From contig WTXD01000197.1 in assembly GCA_022496205.1 (NCBI GenBank), positions 1-18,570 on the forward strand: 18,570 nt of DNA. Reading direction: 5' to 3'. The translations under genes were made by a program, and so were the position numbers. Of this stretch, positions 7,112 to 17,300 are shown piece after piece. Under the pieces are notes generated by a model. The model searched no databases and was not told the DNA's origin. It saw only the letters and a list, made by a program, of their open reading frames with translations. The DNA is from Gloeopeniophorella convolvens. Taxonomy: Eukaryota > Basidiomycota > Agaricomycetes > Russulales. The stretch's first letter is position 1; each line of letters begins with the position of its first letter.

Positions 7112-8638
7112 ATGCCGTCGAGCTCTCCATCCCCAAGGTGCAAGGTCCTCGTGCTCGGCGCTGGCAACTTTGGCAGCTGCCTCGCCGACCACCTCGGCGA
7201 CTCGGAGCACGAAGTCTACATGTGGTCCCGCGAAAAGGTCGTCGTCGAGTACTTCAACGAGCACCACAAAAACCCGAATTACCTCAAGGACCACTCCTTC
7301 CCCACCACCATCCGTGCGGTCGGCCCAGAGCTCCCGGATGCCGACTTGATCAAGCGCATGGATGTCTTGCTCTTTGCCATCCCCACGCAGGGGCTCAGGT
7401 AGCGTAATTCTTGTGTGTGCACGTTGCGTGTGCTCATGTATGCGCCGCCAGGTCCATTCTCACCCAGATGCGGCCAAGTTTCAACGACGCCAACCTGCCC
7501 CTGTTCATTTTTGTGAACAAGGGTATCGAGACCGACACCAATGCATTGACGCTCGAGATCATCGCCGACACGTGCGGCAAGGATATCGCCAGGGTGGCCA
7601 CCTTCTTGGTGAGTTGTGCGTTTGCGCAGTCGCGGAGTCTAAGTCTGAACTTTGCTCCAATGCCTAGTCCGGCCCATCGTTTGCGACTGAGAGTGAGGAC
7701 GAGCGCCCGATGTGCTCATAGAAGCATCGCTGACGAGCCGGTGTCGTATAGTCATCAAGCGCCAGCCAACCATGGTGTCCATTGCCTCGTTGTCGGAAGA
7801 CCATGCTGAAAGGGCGTCCCTCGTCTTCCATCAGCCGTGGTTCCGCTGGTGCGTGCGCCTCCGGCAGGTCTCGGCGAGGTAGGCGCGGGCTGACGGGGCA
7901 TACGCGTGCACAGTTATCGGGGGAACGACCCCGTCGGAATCGAGCTGGCGGGGGCGCTCAAGAACGTGTACGCGATTGCGTCCGGGATGGCAGAAGGGTT
8001 GGGCTTTGAGCACAACACACGAGCGAGTAAGCAGCAGCTTTGTATGCCGGCGGGGCTCCGGTGGAGGCGCTGACGCGGGCGCTTTGCAGGCTTAATCACG
8101 CGCGGGTTGTCAGAGATGACCCGGATTGGGGTGGCGTACGGCGCCAATCCGCTGACGTTCCTGTCGCTGGCGGGGGTCGGAGATCTGTTCCTGACGTGCA
8201 GCTCGTCGACGAGTCGCAACTACACGGTCGGATACCGGCTCGGGCGTGGAGAAAGCCTGGAGGAGGTGCTCCGAACTATCGGCAGCGTCGCGGAGGGCGT
8301 GACGACGGCCAAGGGGCTCAAGGCGATCGTGGACGATCTGGACGTGCCGGCGCCTCTGGCGAACGCGGTACGTTGCTTCGCATTAGTCCGAGCACGTGGG
8401 GCTGACCGACTGGCGCCGTGGGGTATCAGGTGTACGATGTTCTGTATTCCGGTGAGTGCGGCCGGGTAAAGTGACCCGGAGCGTTGTGCTGACGGTGCGT
8501 GATTGTGCAGGGCGGAATGTGCGGGAGCAGGCGCAGACGCTGCTGGAGCGACCGATGGTGAAGGAGCTGGACTTGCCTGGGAAAACTGGGGGGCCGGCGC
8601 GTGCGCTGATGCAGAAGCTGGGGGTGGACTCGTATTAG
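7112..8638 (+). CDS. gpsA: NAD-dependent glycerol-3-phosphate dehydrogenase, GpsA type
   Basis: It interconverts dihydroxyacetone phosphate and sn-glycerol 3-phosphate, feeding glycerol and phospholipid synthesis and redox balance. Exons are 7112-7398, 7452-7608, 7668-7692, 7752-7848, 7914-8026, 8090-8367, 8430-8451 and 8511-8638. Seven introns of 53-65 nt all close in phase, giving 368 aa with no frame break. The N-terminal Rossmann motif is GAGNFG (residues 16-21), then [16 protein letters not shown] and SGPSFATE (149-156). The catalytic-lysine segment is [15 protein letters not shown] (Lys205), followed by [39 protein letters not shown] and [16 protein letters not shown]. These motifs follow bacterial GpsA rather than the yeast Gpd1 type. 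The 25-nt and 22-nt exons are unusually small. An in-frame ATG at 6926 would add 62 basic residues (see findings); I chose 7112 because a TATA-like site and a UTR-like leader lie between. Confidence 0.94.
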
Positions 8639-9019
8639 GGGCGGTGTGTACGAGATTCAGGGGCGTGCGTACGTGTACGTAGTGTATTTCTGGCTAATCA
8701 TGAACGGTATTCGCATTTTCGGCCGGTGGACGAGGAAAGAGCGATGAAGGATGAGCCGGGGCGGCCGTAGCGGCGTGCGGGGTGGGCGGGTCGGTCCCTC
8801 GGAGCGTCTCGGTCGCTGCTCGCGACGAGGCTGCGATTCGAGGCGCTTGTCGATGATCGCGATCTGAATCTTGATCCGATCTTTCCCAGGCAAATTTTTG
8901 GAAGCGCCCGTCCGGATTGGTCCAACGCTCGACCCGTCAAACTCGCTCGCCTCATCTCTCCAGACACGACTCAACATTTCACCCCCTCCTCCCCAACAAC
9001 TCCCCCACCACCACCACAA
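8639..9019. other. intergenic region between tandem genes; promoter of the ankyrin/CCCH gene
   Basis: This 381-bp spacer follows the dehydrogenase stop. Its right end (about 8970-9019) is a C/A-rich, purine-poor leader directly before ATG 9020, typical of fungal 5' UTRs. The open frames on both strands here show no domain or splice support. Confidence 0.6.
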
Positions 9020-11385
9020 ATGCCCTCTGATCTCTGGCTTGCTTCTGCCCACGGCGACCTCCACACCCTCGCAGACATCCTCTCTCATGCAGGCCCCGCC
9101 GACATCGAGGAAAAAGGTACGCTTTTCCCTTCATTTTTCCCCGCCCACCCCTCTCACCCGGCGTCTCCCCCCTCTCTCTGCGCGTCTCTCTGCTGCCCTG
9201 CGCTCGCAGACCAGGACGGCGTCACCCCCCTCATCGCTGCGGTCAAAAACGGACACCATGACGTGGTAAAGGCACTCTTGGATCACGGTGCGTCACAACC
9301 TCGCTCATTCTCCCCGCGCCCTCTGACCGACTCTTCTCCCAGGTGCCAACCCTGCGCACGCCTCCAGCCACGGCCTGCCCGAACAGTACACGTCAGACGC
9401 CGCCATCGTGGAATTGCTGCGTGCGGCAGCCGTTCCCAAAATGAATCCTGACGCCCCTCCGCAGGACCCAGGCTTCACCCACGACCCCAGCGTAGGCCCT
9501 CCCAAGGCTTACTACATGCCCCCGCCCGGCCCGTACGCCTACTACCCTGGCATGCCCGTCCCGTCCCTCCCGGACGGCGCAATCCCCTACTACCCCCCGC
9601 CCTCGGCCCCTGCGCCCCCGGCCGGCTCTCCGCCCTCCGCAGACGAACAGGCCCCCTCGCCCCATCCCGGCGGCCCCATCTCCAACCTCCCGCCCCCGGA
9701 AATTGCTCGCCTCATCCCCTGCAGGTACTTCCCTGCCTGCCGCTACGGCGCATCATGCATGTTCGCCCACCCGCAGGCCCCGTACTACCCGGGGCCGATG
9801 CCCCCGCCCGCCCAGTTCCCCACCCACTACGACCAGCCGCCGTACCCGCCCAACTATTACCAGCCGCCTCCCTTCCAGCCCCCGAACGGCCCCCCGCCCC
9901 CGCACCACCTCTCCCCCGTCTCGCCGCAGTCCGCGACCCAGCCGATGCCGCCTCCACCGCAGTTTGTGCACCAGCGCGCCCCGTCCGAGATCATGTCCCC
10001 CGTACAGGGGCCCTACAGCCCCTCGGGCGCGCCGATACCCCCGCCGCCCGCGCCAGGCCCCTACGGGCCCCTGTCGCCCATCTCGCCCTCGTCGTACCCG
10101 CTGCACCAGCACGCGCCGCAGCTGCCCGTTCCACTGACCGTCCCGCCGCCGCCGCCCACACACGCGTCGCCCACGGGCCCGCAGTCGCCCACTGCGCCGT
10201 ACCCGGCGCAGCCGCCGCCCCCGCAGCCGCCAATCGCGCACGCGCGGTACCCCGGCATGCCGCCGGAGCCGAATGGCGCGCAAAAGTCGCCGCAGCAGGA
10301 GGGCTTCGCGCCACGTGGCGGCGATCGGCGCGCGGGTGCGGGTATGGGTCCAGGCCCAGGTTTCCGCCGTCCGTCGTTTGGCGGGAGCCGCAAGCCGCCG
10401 TGCCTGTTCTTCCCGTCTGGCCGCTGCAGGAACGGGTGCGTACGCTTCCTTTGCTTTGTTCTTTTTTTTTTTTTTTTTTACGTTTTCGTTGGCTGATGTG
10501 GGGCTGTTGGCTTTCGTACGTAGGGATGATTGCCGGTTCCCGCACGTGCTGGATGGGCATGTCGTCGGTCGCGGCAGCCGCTTTCGCTCCCCTCCCCAGG
10601 GCGCGCTGAACGCCGCCGCCGGCCAGGCGCACCTCGAGGAAAAGCTGGCGAGCCTGTCCGTCACAGAGGTAAGCACCTGCCGCCAGCTCACGGCATAATT
10701 AATGTGCGCGTGCAATACGTCGGGATATTCACATGCTTCCCCTTCCCCTTCTCTCCCCTCCCATCCTTTTCCGCGCGGTCGGCGATGGCAGAACGGCACC
10801 GGTCACGCAAACGGCAACGGCACCCCCAACGGCCACGGCAACGGCCACGGCGCGCCGGCGCCGCGCCAGGGCAGCAGCGGCAGTACGACGCCCTCGGAGC
10901 GCGGCCCGCGCGCGCACGCACACGCGAACGGGCACGCGCACCCCCACCCGCGCGCGCCGAAGCCGCCGCACCATCCCGCCGCGCCCAGGCAGCGCGTGCC
11001 GAACGACGACGACTTCCCCGTGCTCGGCGGCGCCGCGACGCCGCCGCTCGTGCCGGGCGCCGGCGCGCACGCGCACGCGGGGCCGACCGCCGCGCAGGTG
11101 CTGCAGGCGGCGGTGCCGCGCAAGGCGGAGGAGGAGCAGTTCCGCGCGCCGGGCGCTGCTGCAGGCCAGGTGCGTCGTGCTGCTTTTTGCGTGTGCCGGT
11201 GTGGTGTGCGGGCTGACGCGGGGGTGCTGGCGGTGTAGGCTGCTGCTGCTGCTGCGAAGGCGAGCGCGCCGGTGCCTGAGCCGGTGCTCGGCCATGCGCA
11301 CGTCGTGGGCAAGTTGCCGGTGTCGTTCGCGGCGGTCGCGAACGGCGCGCCGGACACCTCGAAGGAAGTGTCCGTCTCTGCATAG
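9020..11385 (+). CDS. ankyrin-repeat protein with two CCCH zinc fingers
   Basis: This is probably a cytoplasmic or nuclear RNA-binding regulator; the function is inferred from domains and no family name can be given. Exons are 9020-9116, 9210-9287, 9343-10435, 10524-10668, 10792-11169 and 11239-11385. Introns are 93, 55, 88, 123 and 69 nt, and all phases close to give 645 aa with no frame break. Residues 1-85 hold ankyrin-like helices, best seen in DQDGVTPLIAAVKNGHHDVV followed by ALLDHGANP. A Pro/Tyr-rich region leads to finger 1 (Cys185, Cys191, Cys197, His201; C-X5-C-X5-C-X3-H). About 210 proline-rich residues follow, then finger 2 (Cys412, Cys420, Cys426, His430; C-X7-C-X5-C-X3-H), which is split by intron 3. 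The tail is Gly/Asn/His-rich (exon 5) and contains DDDFPVLGG, a PAM2- or Lsm-like short motif possibility. Exon 6 opens with (GCT)5, an Ala run. Confidence 0.88.
10462..10479 (+). repeat. T18 homopolymer in intron 3 of the ankyrin/CCCH gene
   Basis: Eighteen T's form the longest homopolymer I see in the window. It sits in an 88-nt intron, well upstream of the acceptor at 10523. Its length is likely to be poorly determined in any assembly. Confidence 0.9.
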
Positions 11386-11782
11386 ATGCCGTCGTTCCCT
11401 CTAGACTGACCCCCCCGGCTGGCCCATGCGACTCTCCACCTCCCCGTATCTTTTCACCTCGTTTCTCTGTGCTCGCTCCCGACTCGGCCCCGTCCATGTC
11501 CATGTCTATATGTCTCACTATCTCTCCGATGTCCGATCCGTCCATCCGCTGCAGTGTTCCTGTCCCGCCCCCATAGTAGTAGCACCACCCCGCCCTGTCC
11601 CGCCCGGACCTGCCGCTTCCTCCTCCCACCCCGCCCCCATCGCATGCGCCCCTGGCTGCCGTCCTATTATTCGCCCCGCCGCTGCTGGCTGCTGCTCATT
11701 TATGACCGACTGACTTTTCGGGCTTGTGATCTGTGTCCTGCTCCGTCTTTTCTCTTCCTCTTCTGTCTGGCCACGGTACCGG

Positions 11783-11901
11783 TACATATACATACAACAC
11801 ATACACATACACCATACATGCATACGTACATCCATCCGCCCCGCTCATACGTCGTACATATACATATATACAAACACCCATCCCATCTCTCTCTCTCTCT
11901 C
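11783..11901 (+). repeat. CATA-rich microsatellite followed by (TC)8
   Basis: Imperfect CATA/CACA/TATA tetranucleotide repeats occupy 11783-11874. A pure TC run lies at 11886-11901. The tract lies about 400-520 bp after the stop of the ankyrin/CCCH gene. Confidence 0.8.
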
Positions 11902-14248
11902 GCACGTCCTTCGCCTGCTGCTCCTTTTGGCTTGTTTGTTTCCTTCCTTTTTTTTTCTTTCTCTGCTTACAGCGCTTCCTCTCCTTTCATAGCTGGTGCT
12001 GCGCCGTCGTCGTGTCGCTTTGCGTTTTTTGCTTGTGTTATTGCTGGGGCGCGTAGCGGTTGTTGTCGCTGCTGCGCGCGCGCTGTACAACTCGTGCCCG
12101 CGCGTCGGCCTGTCGTGCATGCATGCAATACAGTATCGCCATATCGGGCTGCGCGCAAGTTACTGGTGCGCCGCCCGTGTTTAATGTTGTTGTAGTTTTC
12201 TGTGTGGGCTGCGGCTGCGGCTGGGCGCAGGGTGCGCGGAGCGATGAAATGCGCAGCGATTCGCCACGTGGGTCCAATTGAGTGGGTGGGGCGCTGAAAC
12301 TGTGGCGCTGCGTGAGTGAGCGTCGTATTGTATGGGTACTCACGGCGAAAGGTGCGCCAGTTCAGCGGTGTGATCGAGCCTGGGAGTCTTCTCGTCCATT
12401 TTCCCCAGGAGATCCGGCGCACGGCGCAGCCGGAAAAGCAGATCGGTCTGTGATGGCTTTGCACGCTGGCCAGCGGCCAGCGCGATCCAAGGACGGAGCG
12501 GTGCACCACGGTGTGCGGAGCATACGCTTTCGTCTGGCGTGCGTGCGCTGTGTATGCGCTGGGGCCTGCTTCGGGGTGGTGGGCATTGCGGCTGTGCGGG
12601 CGTGCTTGGGCTAGGGACTTTGTACGGGGAACGTTGCCACCATGCTGCTTGCGGCGCGCCTGAGACCGGGTTAGCGCTATGAGCACCCTTTCCTGGCGTC
12701 ACGCGCTGGAAGGTCCGGGGCGCCAGCTCTGCGCTTCGACTGAGGCGGTGGAAGCGCCGCCTGGTGTACTCGGGGGAAGCCGCCGGCGGTAGAAACAGGT
12801 GTTTGCAGTGCGTGAGTGTAGGGCGGTCTGCGGGCGGGGCGATGTACTAGGGTTCGATGCAGCCGCGACAAGGATCCGATGAGGTCAAAGAGGGCACCCG
12901 GATGGTGATAGTTCTGGGCCAGAAGCTGTCATGCAAATAAGCGAGGCGTGCCACGGCGTTCATGTGCGGGACAAAAGGGGAGCGCGGTGCTGCAACGAAG
13001 CTGGAAAAAAGATGATGGACTTGGGGTGAGGCCGGAGAACGCCCTACGAGGGACCGGCGGAGACGAGAGCACAGACATCGATCGTAAGATAGGGTCTGGC
13101 GGGATCCAAGTAACGATATCTGTGCCCCACACGAGGGCGCTGACCAGACTGGTGACCGAATATCCTTATTGCGCTGACGATGGCAAGCATGTACCTCCGT
13201 TACACGGCTGCTGTGGTAGCCACGTCGTGGTGTCTGCGGTCTTTGCAATATAGGGGGGCCGGGCCGCTGAGGGAGGCCGATTATGCTTCCGGAAAGAGCA
13301 CGATCCTAGGACGCGTGTGGGGTCAGTAGGACGGCATTTACTACGCTTCGAGCGGTGAGGCCTTCAGTTGAGGCTGTAGCGCGTTATCGGACTCGGGAGC
13401 GGTGGTATGCCCAAATCTTGTCAGAATACCGGAGAGGTCGGAGAACATGATCGGGAAACAGGTATTTGGTCGTCTCGCGAAGGAGTCGTTCTAGGAGAAC
13501 AGCGTTATAGTGCACAAGCTGCCAGGTTTCGATAGGTTTCGATTGAGACGGCGACGCAAGGCGCTGGCTCGGCGTATGCCGAGCATGGGTTGCGGCCGTC
13601 AAGTCCGATCGAACTCCGAGTCCTCTTCTTGACTTTTCCTCAGTCAGTTCTCCTCGTCAAAGGTCCCGCGTCCCGCCTGCCATATGCCCCGAATGAGTAC
13701 CTTTGGCACCATGGACCTACCAGGTTAATCGTGCTCGGCCCGGGGATTCAATAACGCTGTGCTGACATACCTTTCTCATAATTCAGCAATGCTCCTAGGA
13801 ACGTGCCCGAGGGAGCGTGCATCTGCTATACAGCAGGGCCACGATGGTGCTTCAGAAACTCTTCACCTTCACTTCATTTTCCCTATCGCCTTTCCTTTTC
13901 TGTGTCCTTTTCTCGGGAGCACGCTCCGTGCCACCGGCGGATTCTTGTTGCGAGGAGGCATCTGGACTGATACGCCTAGCATTCCCTGAGAAGCCGTTAG
14001 TATGGTGGAATAAGCTGCGCGGTCGCCCACTGAAGGGTGCTTCAAGGAATTTTCTTCCCACCGCCCTCTCAGATCACGGGGTACCTACATTCCTTCAGTC
14101 GACAATCACCCAATGCTACCGCCGTCCTTCGGTCATTTGCAGAGGCGTACACAGCCTTCAATTAACGATCGAATGTAGGATCCTGGCAGCATGAGTATTG
14201 GGGTGAACACGTTCCGTGGCTGCGCGGTACAGCCAGAGCTCGCTCGAA

Positions 14249-14255
14249 TTTAAAA
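14249..14255 (+). promoter_or_regulatory. TATA-like element of the TPR gene
   Basis: TTTAAAA starts 57 bp upstream of ATG 14306. A C/T-rich likely start region (CTTCATCC) lies between them. The spacing is plausible for a fungal core promoter and supports the chosen start. Confidence 0.45.
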
Positions 14256-14305
14256 CCCTCGACTTCATCCTGGATCTCTTGCGTTTTCACTGACGCTTCC
14301 GCGCC

Positions 14306-17300
14306 ATGAACACCTCCATCTCTCCCCCGCGTTCGGTGAGCACAGTCGATTCAGTCTGCTTCTGTTGGAATAGTTTTGCCGACCGCTAGGAGCAGTCATA
14401 TTTTCCAGCAATCACGGGCGCAAGTCCAGGGCTGCTCGGTAGTCACAGCGTCTTCGGAATCAACCCTGCTCAACGGTGCGCTTCTTCCATTGATCCTGCA
14501 ATGTATCTTACCTCTTTGTCGCAGCAAAGCTCCATCGACTCAGGGCCGCTGGTTTACAAACTTCTTCCCAAATGCGAACTCTCTCCTGACTACGGTCTTC
14601 GTGTGGTGCGCGGAAGGATACCTCGTGTCCATCGTCTAGGATTGACGCGTCGCGAATAGGTGCATGCAGTCTGCCTTTGTCAAGTGGTCGCAAAAATCCA
14701 CAGAGGACTTCACTTCTATCTCGCTCATCGCCTTCCTCTTGGGCAATCTCATCCTCTCGTTGTGGTCCACCCTCATGGCAATTCACCGCGCACTGGAAGA
14801 AATGTCGAAGAGAATCGATGCAATTAATGATTCGGCTAAGGTGAGCCTCTTGTCATTGGCAATCTTGCTTTGTACTCAAGCCATGTAGTCCGTCGGTCTT
14901 GCTGCGAATTCCCCGTCACCGCCGTCCCCGAGGTTACCGATCAGGGCATCCAGGCTACCGAGCCAGAGGTTCCCGAAACACCAGAGCCAGAGGTCCCCGA
15001 AGTAAAAGAACAAGAGACTCATGAAGCGAGTGTACCTCAAGCTTCAGAAGTGATTGAACAGGAGGTCCCAGAAGCGGCTGCGTCTGACGCCAGAGCTGAC
15101 GTGCAGGAGGCTCCTGCTCACACTCACGAGGAGTCGCCCAAAGCAATGGATGTTGCTGTCCAGACCGTCGCAGAAGACACCCCGAAGATTGAGATGCAAA
15201 ACAGTCAGCCGGGCGCCCATGAACAGGCCACTATTGAAGATTCGGGCGAGCGCGTTGACGAATTCGAGTATATCGATACCCCGACTGTCTTACTGGAAGC
15301 CCCTGCTGTGGATGTCCCCTCTCCTGCCGTAGATCCTACGCCAGTTACAGATATCGTATCTGTCGAGGATGTCCAAGTCGAACGTCCTGCTTCGTCTCCA
15401 GAGCCAACCTCAATCAGCCGCCGGAGGCTCGATTTTCCTGACATGAAGGAGTTCGTGATGGGACTTGCTGGTGCAGTTCTCAATAGGGTCGCCCGCTCAG
15501 ATGTAGGTTTCTGATCCCGCCTTTGTGAGCGCGGCCGCTGATTTCCTGGTTTCAGGATGGACAGGCTATACGGGCCTCCGCCATAGAACAAACGCGCATC
15601 GCCGCACTCAGACGCGCCGAAATTAGTCTCTTGTTGCCCTGCGCATCGCTCTCCACTGCCGACTTCGCTTCCCCAGAAGGCTATTTCACATCTTCCTCAG
15701 CGATCTATTGTCCCACTGGTAATCCGAGCAACGACGGCGACGCCGCATTCACAAAAGCTATGGACTGCTTCGACGCCCTCGACGCCCTCGGTTCCGCGGA
15801 GGACAAGACGGAGTTGGCTGCCCGAGCATTCAACCTCACTCAGGCGCTCAGTGACCTGGGATTCCACGACTTCGCCCTCGACGCATCTGAGCAGGCACTC
15901 GCCTTCCACCGGGAGAACCACGAGAGAGGGCTCAACGCCTCTCGCGTCGAATTTGCTGCTCTCCTTTCCCTGCGCGCTCGCATTTTGGGCGAAGTTGGGA
16001 GGCGCGACGAAGCCGTTGAGGCGGCCTCCGAGGCAGTGGCACTTCTCAAGGCACACGAAGAATTCCACGGGTCATTCGTCCCAGACTTGCCGTATGCTGT
16101 GTTCCGCTATGCTGTTCTGCTCGGCGCGGTCGGGCAGGCGGATGAAGCTACGGCCGTGGCATTCGAGCTCACCGAACTTCTCAACGGGAGAGTCGACTCG
16201 CAGCCCGACATGAGGCCTCTCCTCGCGCTGGCCCAGTTGTGTCTCGCACAGATGTCCCGCGGTCCGACAACGAGACAGCCCTAGCCGCGGCGGAGAAGGC
16301 CGTCGAACTCTCTCGTACCCAATTGGGCGCCGACTCACGGGGGATCTTGGGCGGCGCGCTCCTCGTCAAGGCCCAATTGCTCTCCTCCCAGGCTCAAGAC
16401 GATGTGGCCCACGCCTCCAGCAACGAGGCGGTCTCTCACCTCCGTAGCATCTCCGCCGATCGCCGCACGTACTCCCTTATCCTCGCGTCAGCTCTGTTCA
16501 CGCATTCGCGTCTGCTCTCGAAGGTGGAGCGCGGGTTCGAATCATTCACGCTAGCAAAGGACGCAGTCGAACTCTACCAGGAACTCCACACATCAGCCCC
16601 TCGTCCTCTCGCGCGTCAATTGGCATACGCACTCCATCACTTGGCGAAATTCTGCCCCGCCGACAAGAAGAGAGCAGACCTTGCTGACCTCCAGCTCGCA
16701 CAGTCTGCGGTTGACGTGTTCCGCACGGTGCAACCCTTCGATTGCGCCGGTCTGGGCGATGCATTGTATCTCTATGCGGTCCGCCTGCTGGAGCTCGACA
16801 AGAACGAGGAAGCAGCTACGTATGCGGAGGAGGCTGTCCAGCACTTCCGGGATGCAAGGAATCAGGACCCGGACAAGTACTCCCTCGATCTCCTCTGCTC
16901 CCTCTCTTGGCATCATCCAGTCTCGCCTGCACTCCACGGGCGGAAGCTGCGCTGGAGTACGCAAAAGAAGCCGTGGAGTTACAGCGCGGGAGGAAGGGCT
17001 CCCTGAATGATCCCATATACAAACCTCACCTGCAGAAGCTACTGGGAGACGTCGTCATGCGGCTACGCGAGATGGAGATGGATGACGAGGAGATGTTGCC
17101 ATGGGTGATGGAATTACAGGGTCTTGAAGGACACCCTGGCGATGATGCTGTCACGCCTGCCATCATGTCTGCCCCTCAGCCTCGCAGGAGCGGCAGGCCC
17201 AGAGGAAGTGGCAACATGTTCCAGAAGGAGACCAATGTACGGTTGGATCTGGACAACGCCACCGCACCCCCGCAGACTATGCAGAGTGTCCAGGGCTTGG

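Larger units (their letters stand above)
11386..14305. other. gene-poor region of 2.9 kb
   Basis: No frame in either strand combines protein-like composition, splice sites and a start. The left part (11386-11900) is pyrimidine-rich with microsatellites and probably carries the 3' UTR of the ankyrin/CCCH gene. The middle (11990-13250) has long but Arg/His/Ser-rich open frames of the kind GC-rich DNA gives by chance. A hairpin GCTCGGC (13567-13573) / GCCGAGC (13578-13584) is present. The frame 13844-14194 begins with a hydrophobic, signal-like stretch but lacks any further support. Confidence 0.55.

Noticed and set aside
11967..12686. Minus-strand open frame of 239 codons in the gene-poor stretch
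   Set aside because: Composition is Arg/His/Thr-rich with no hydrophobic core, motif or splice support; it looks like chance openness.
12847..13248. Minus-strand open frame of 133 codons
   Set aside because: There is no recognisable motif, no promoter or splice context, and it is in keeping with chance.
13844..14194. Plus-strand open frame starting MVLQKLFTFTSF, possible small secreted protein
   Set aside because: The start is hydrophobic like a signal peptide, but the rest has no cysteine pattern or family likeness, and it ends close upstream of the TPR gene promoter. Not enough to call.
14841..14932. Alternative longer intron (92 nt) that would avoid the first frame break of the TPR gene
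   Set aside because: It keeps the frame, but the 48-nt intron ending at 14888 has a better acceptor and typical length. One missing base in the C run near 14917 fits the pattern elsewhere. It remains a fallback.
16526..16542. Second B-box-like word (GGGTTCGAATCATTC)
   Set aside because: It matches only part of the B box and lies inside the TPR coding sequence, where the frame explains it.
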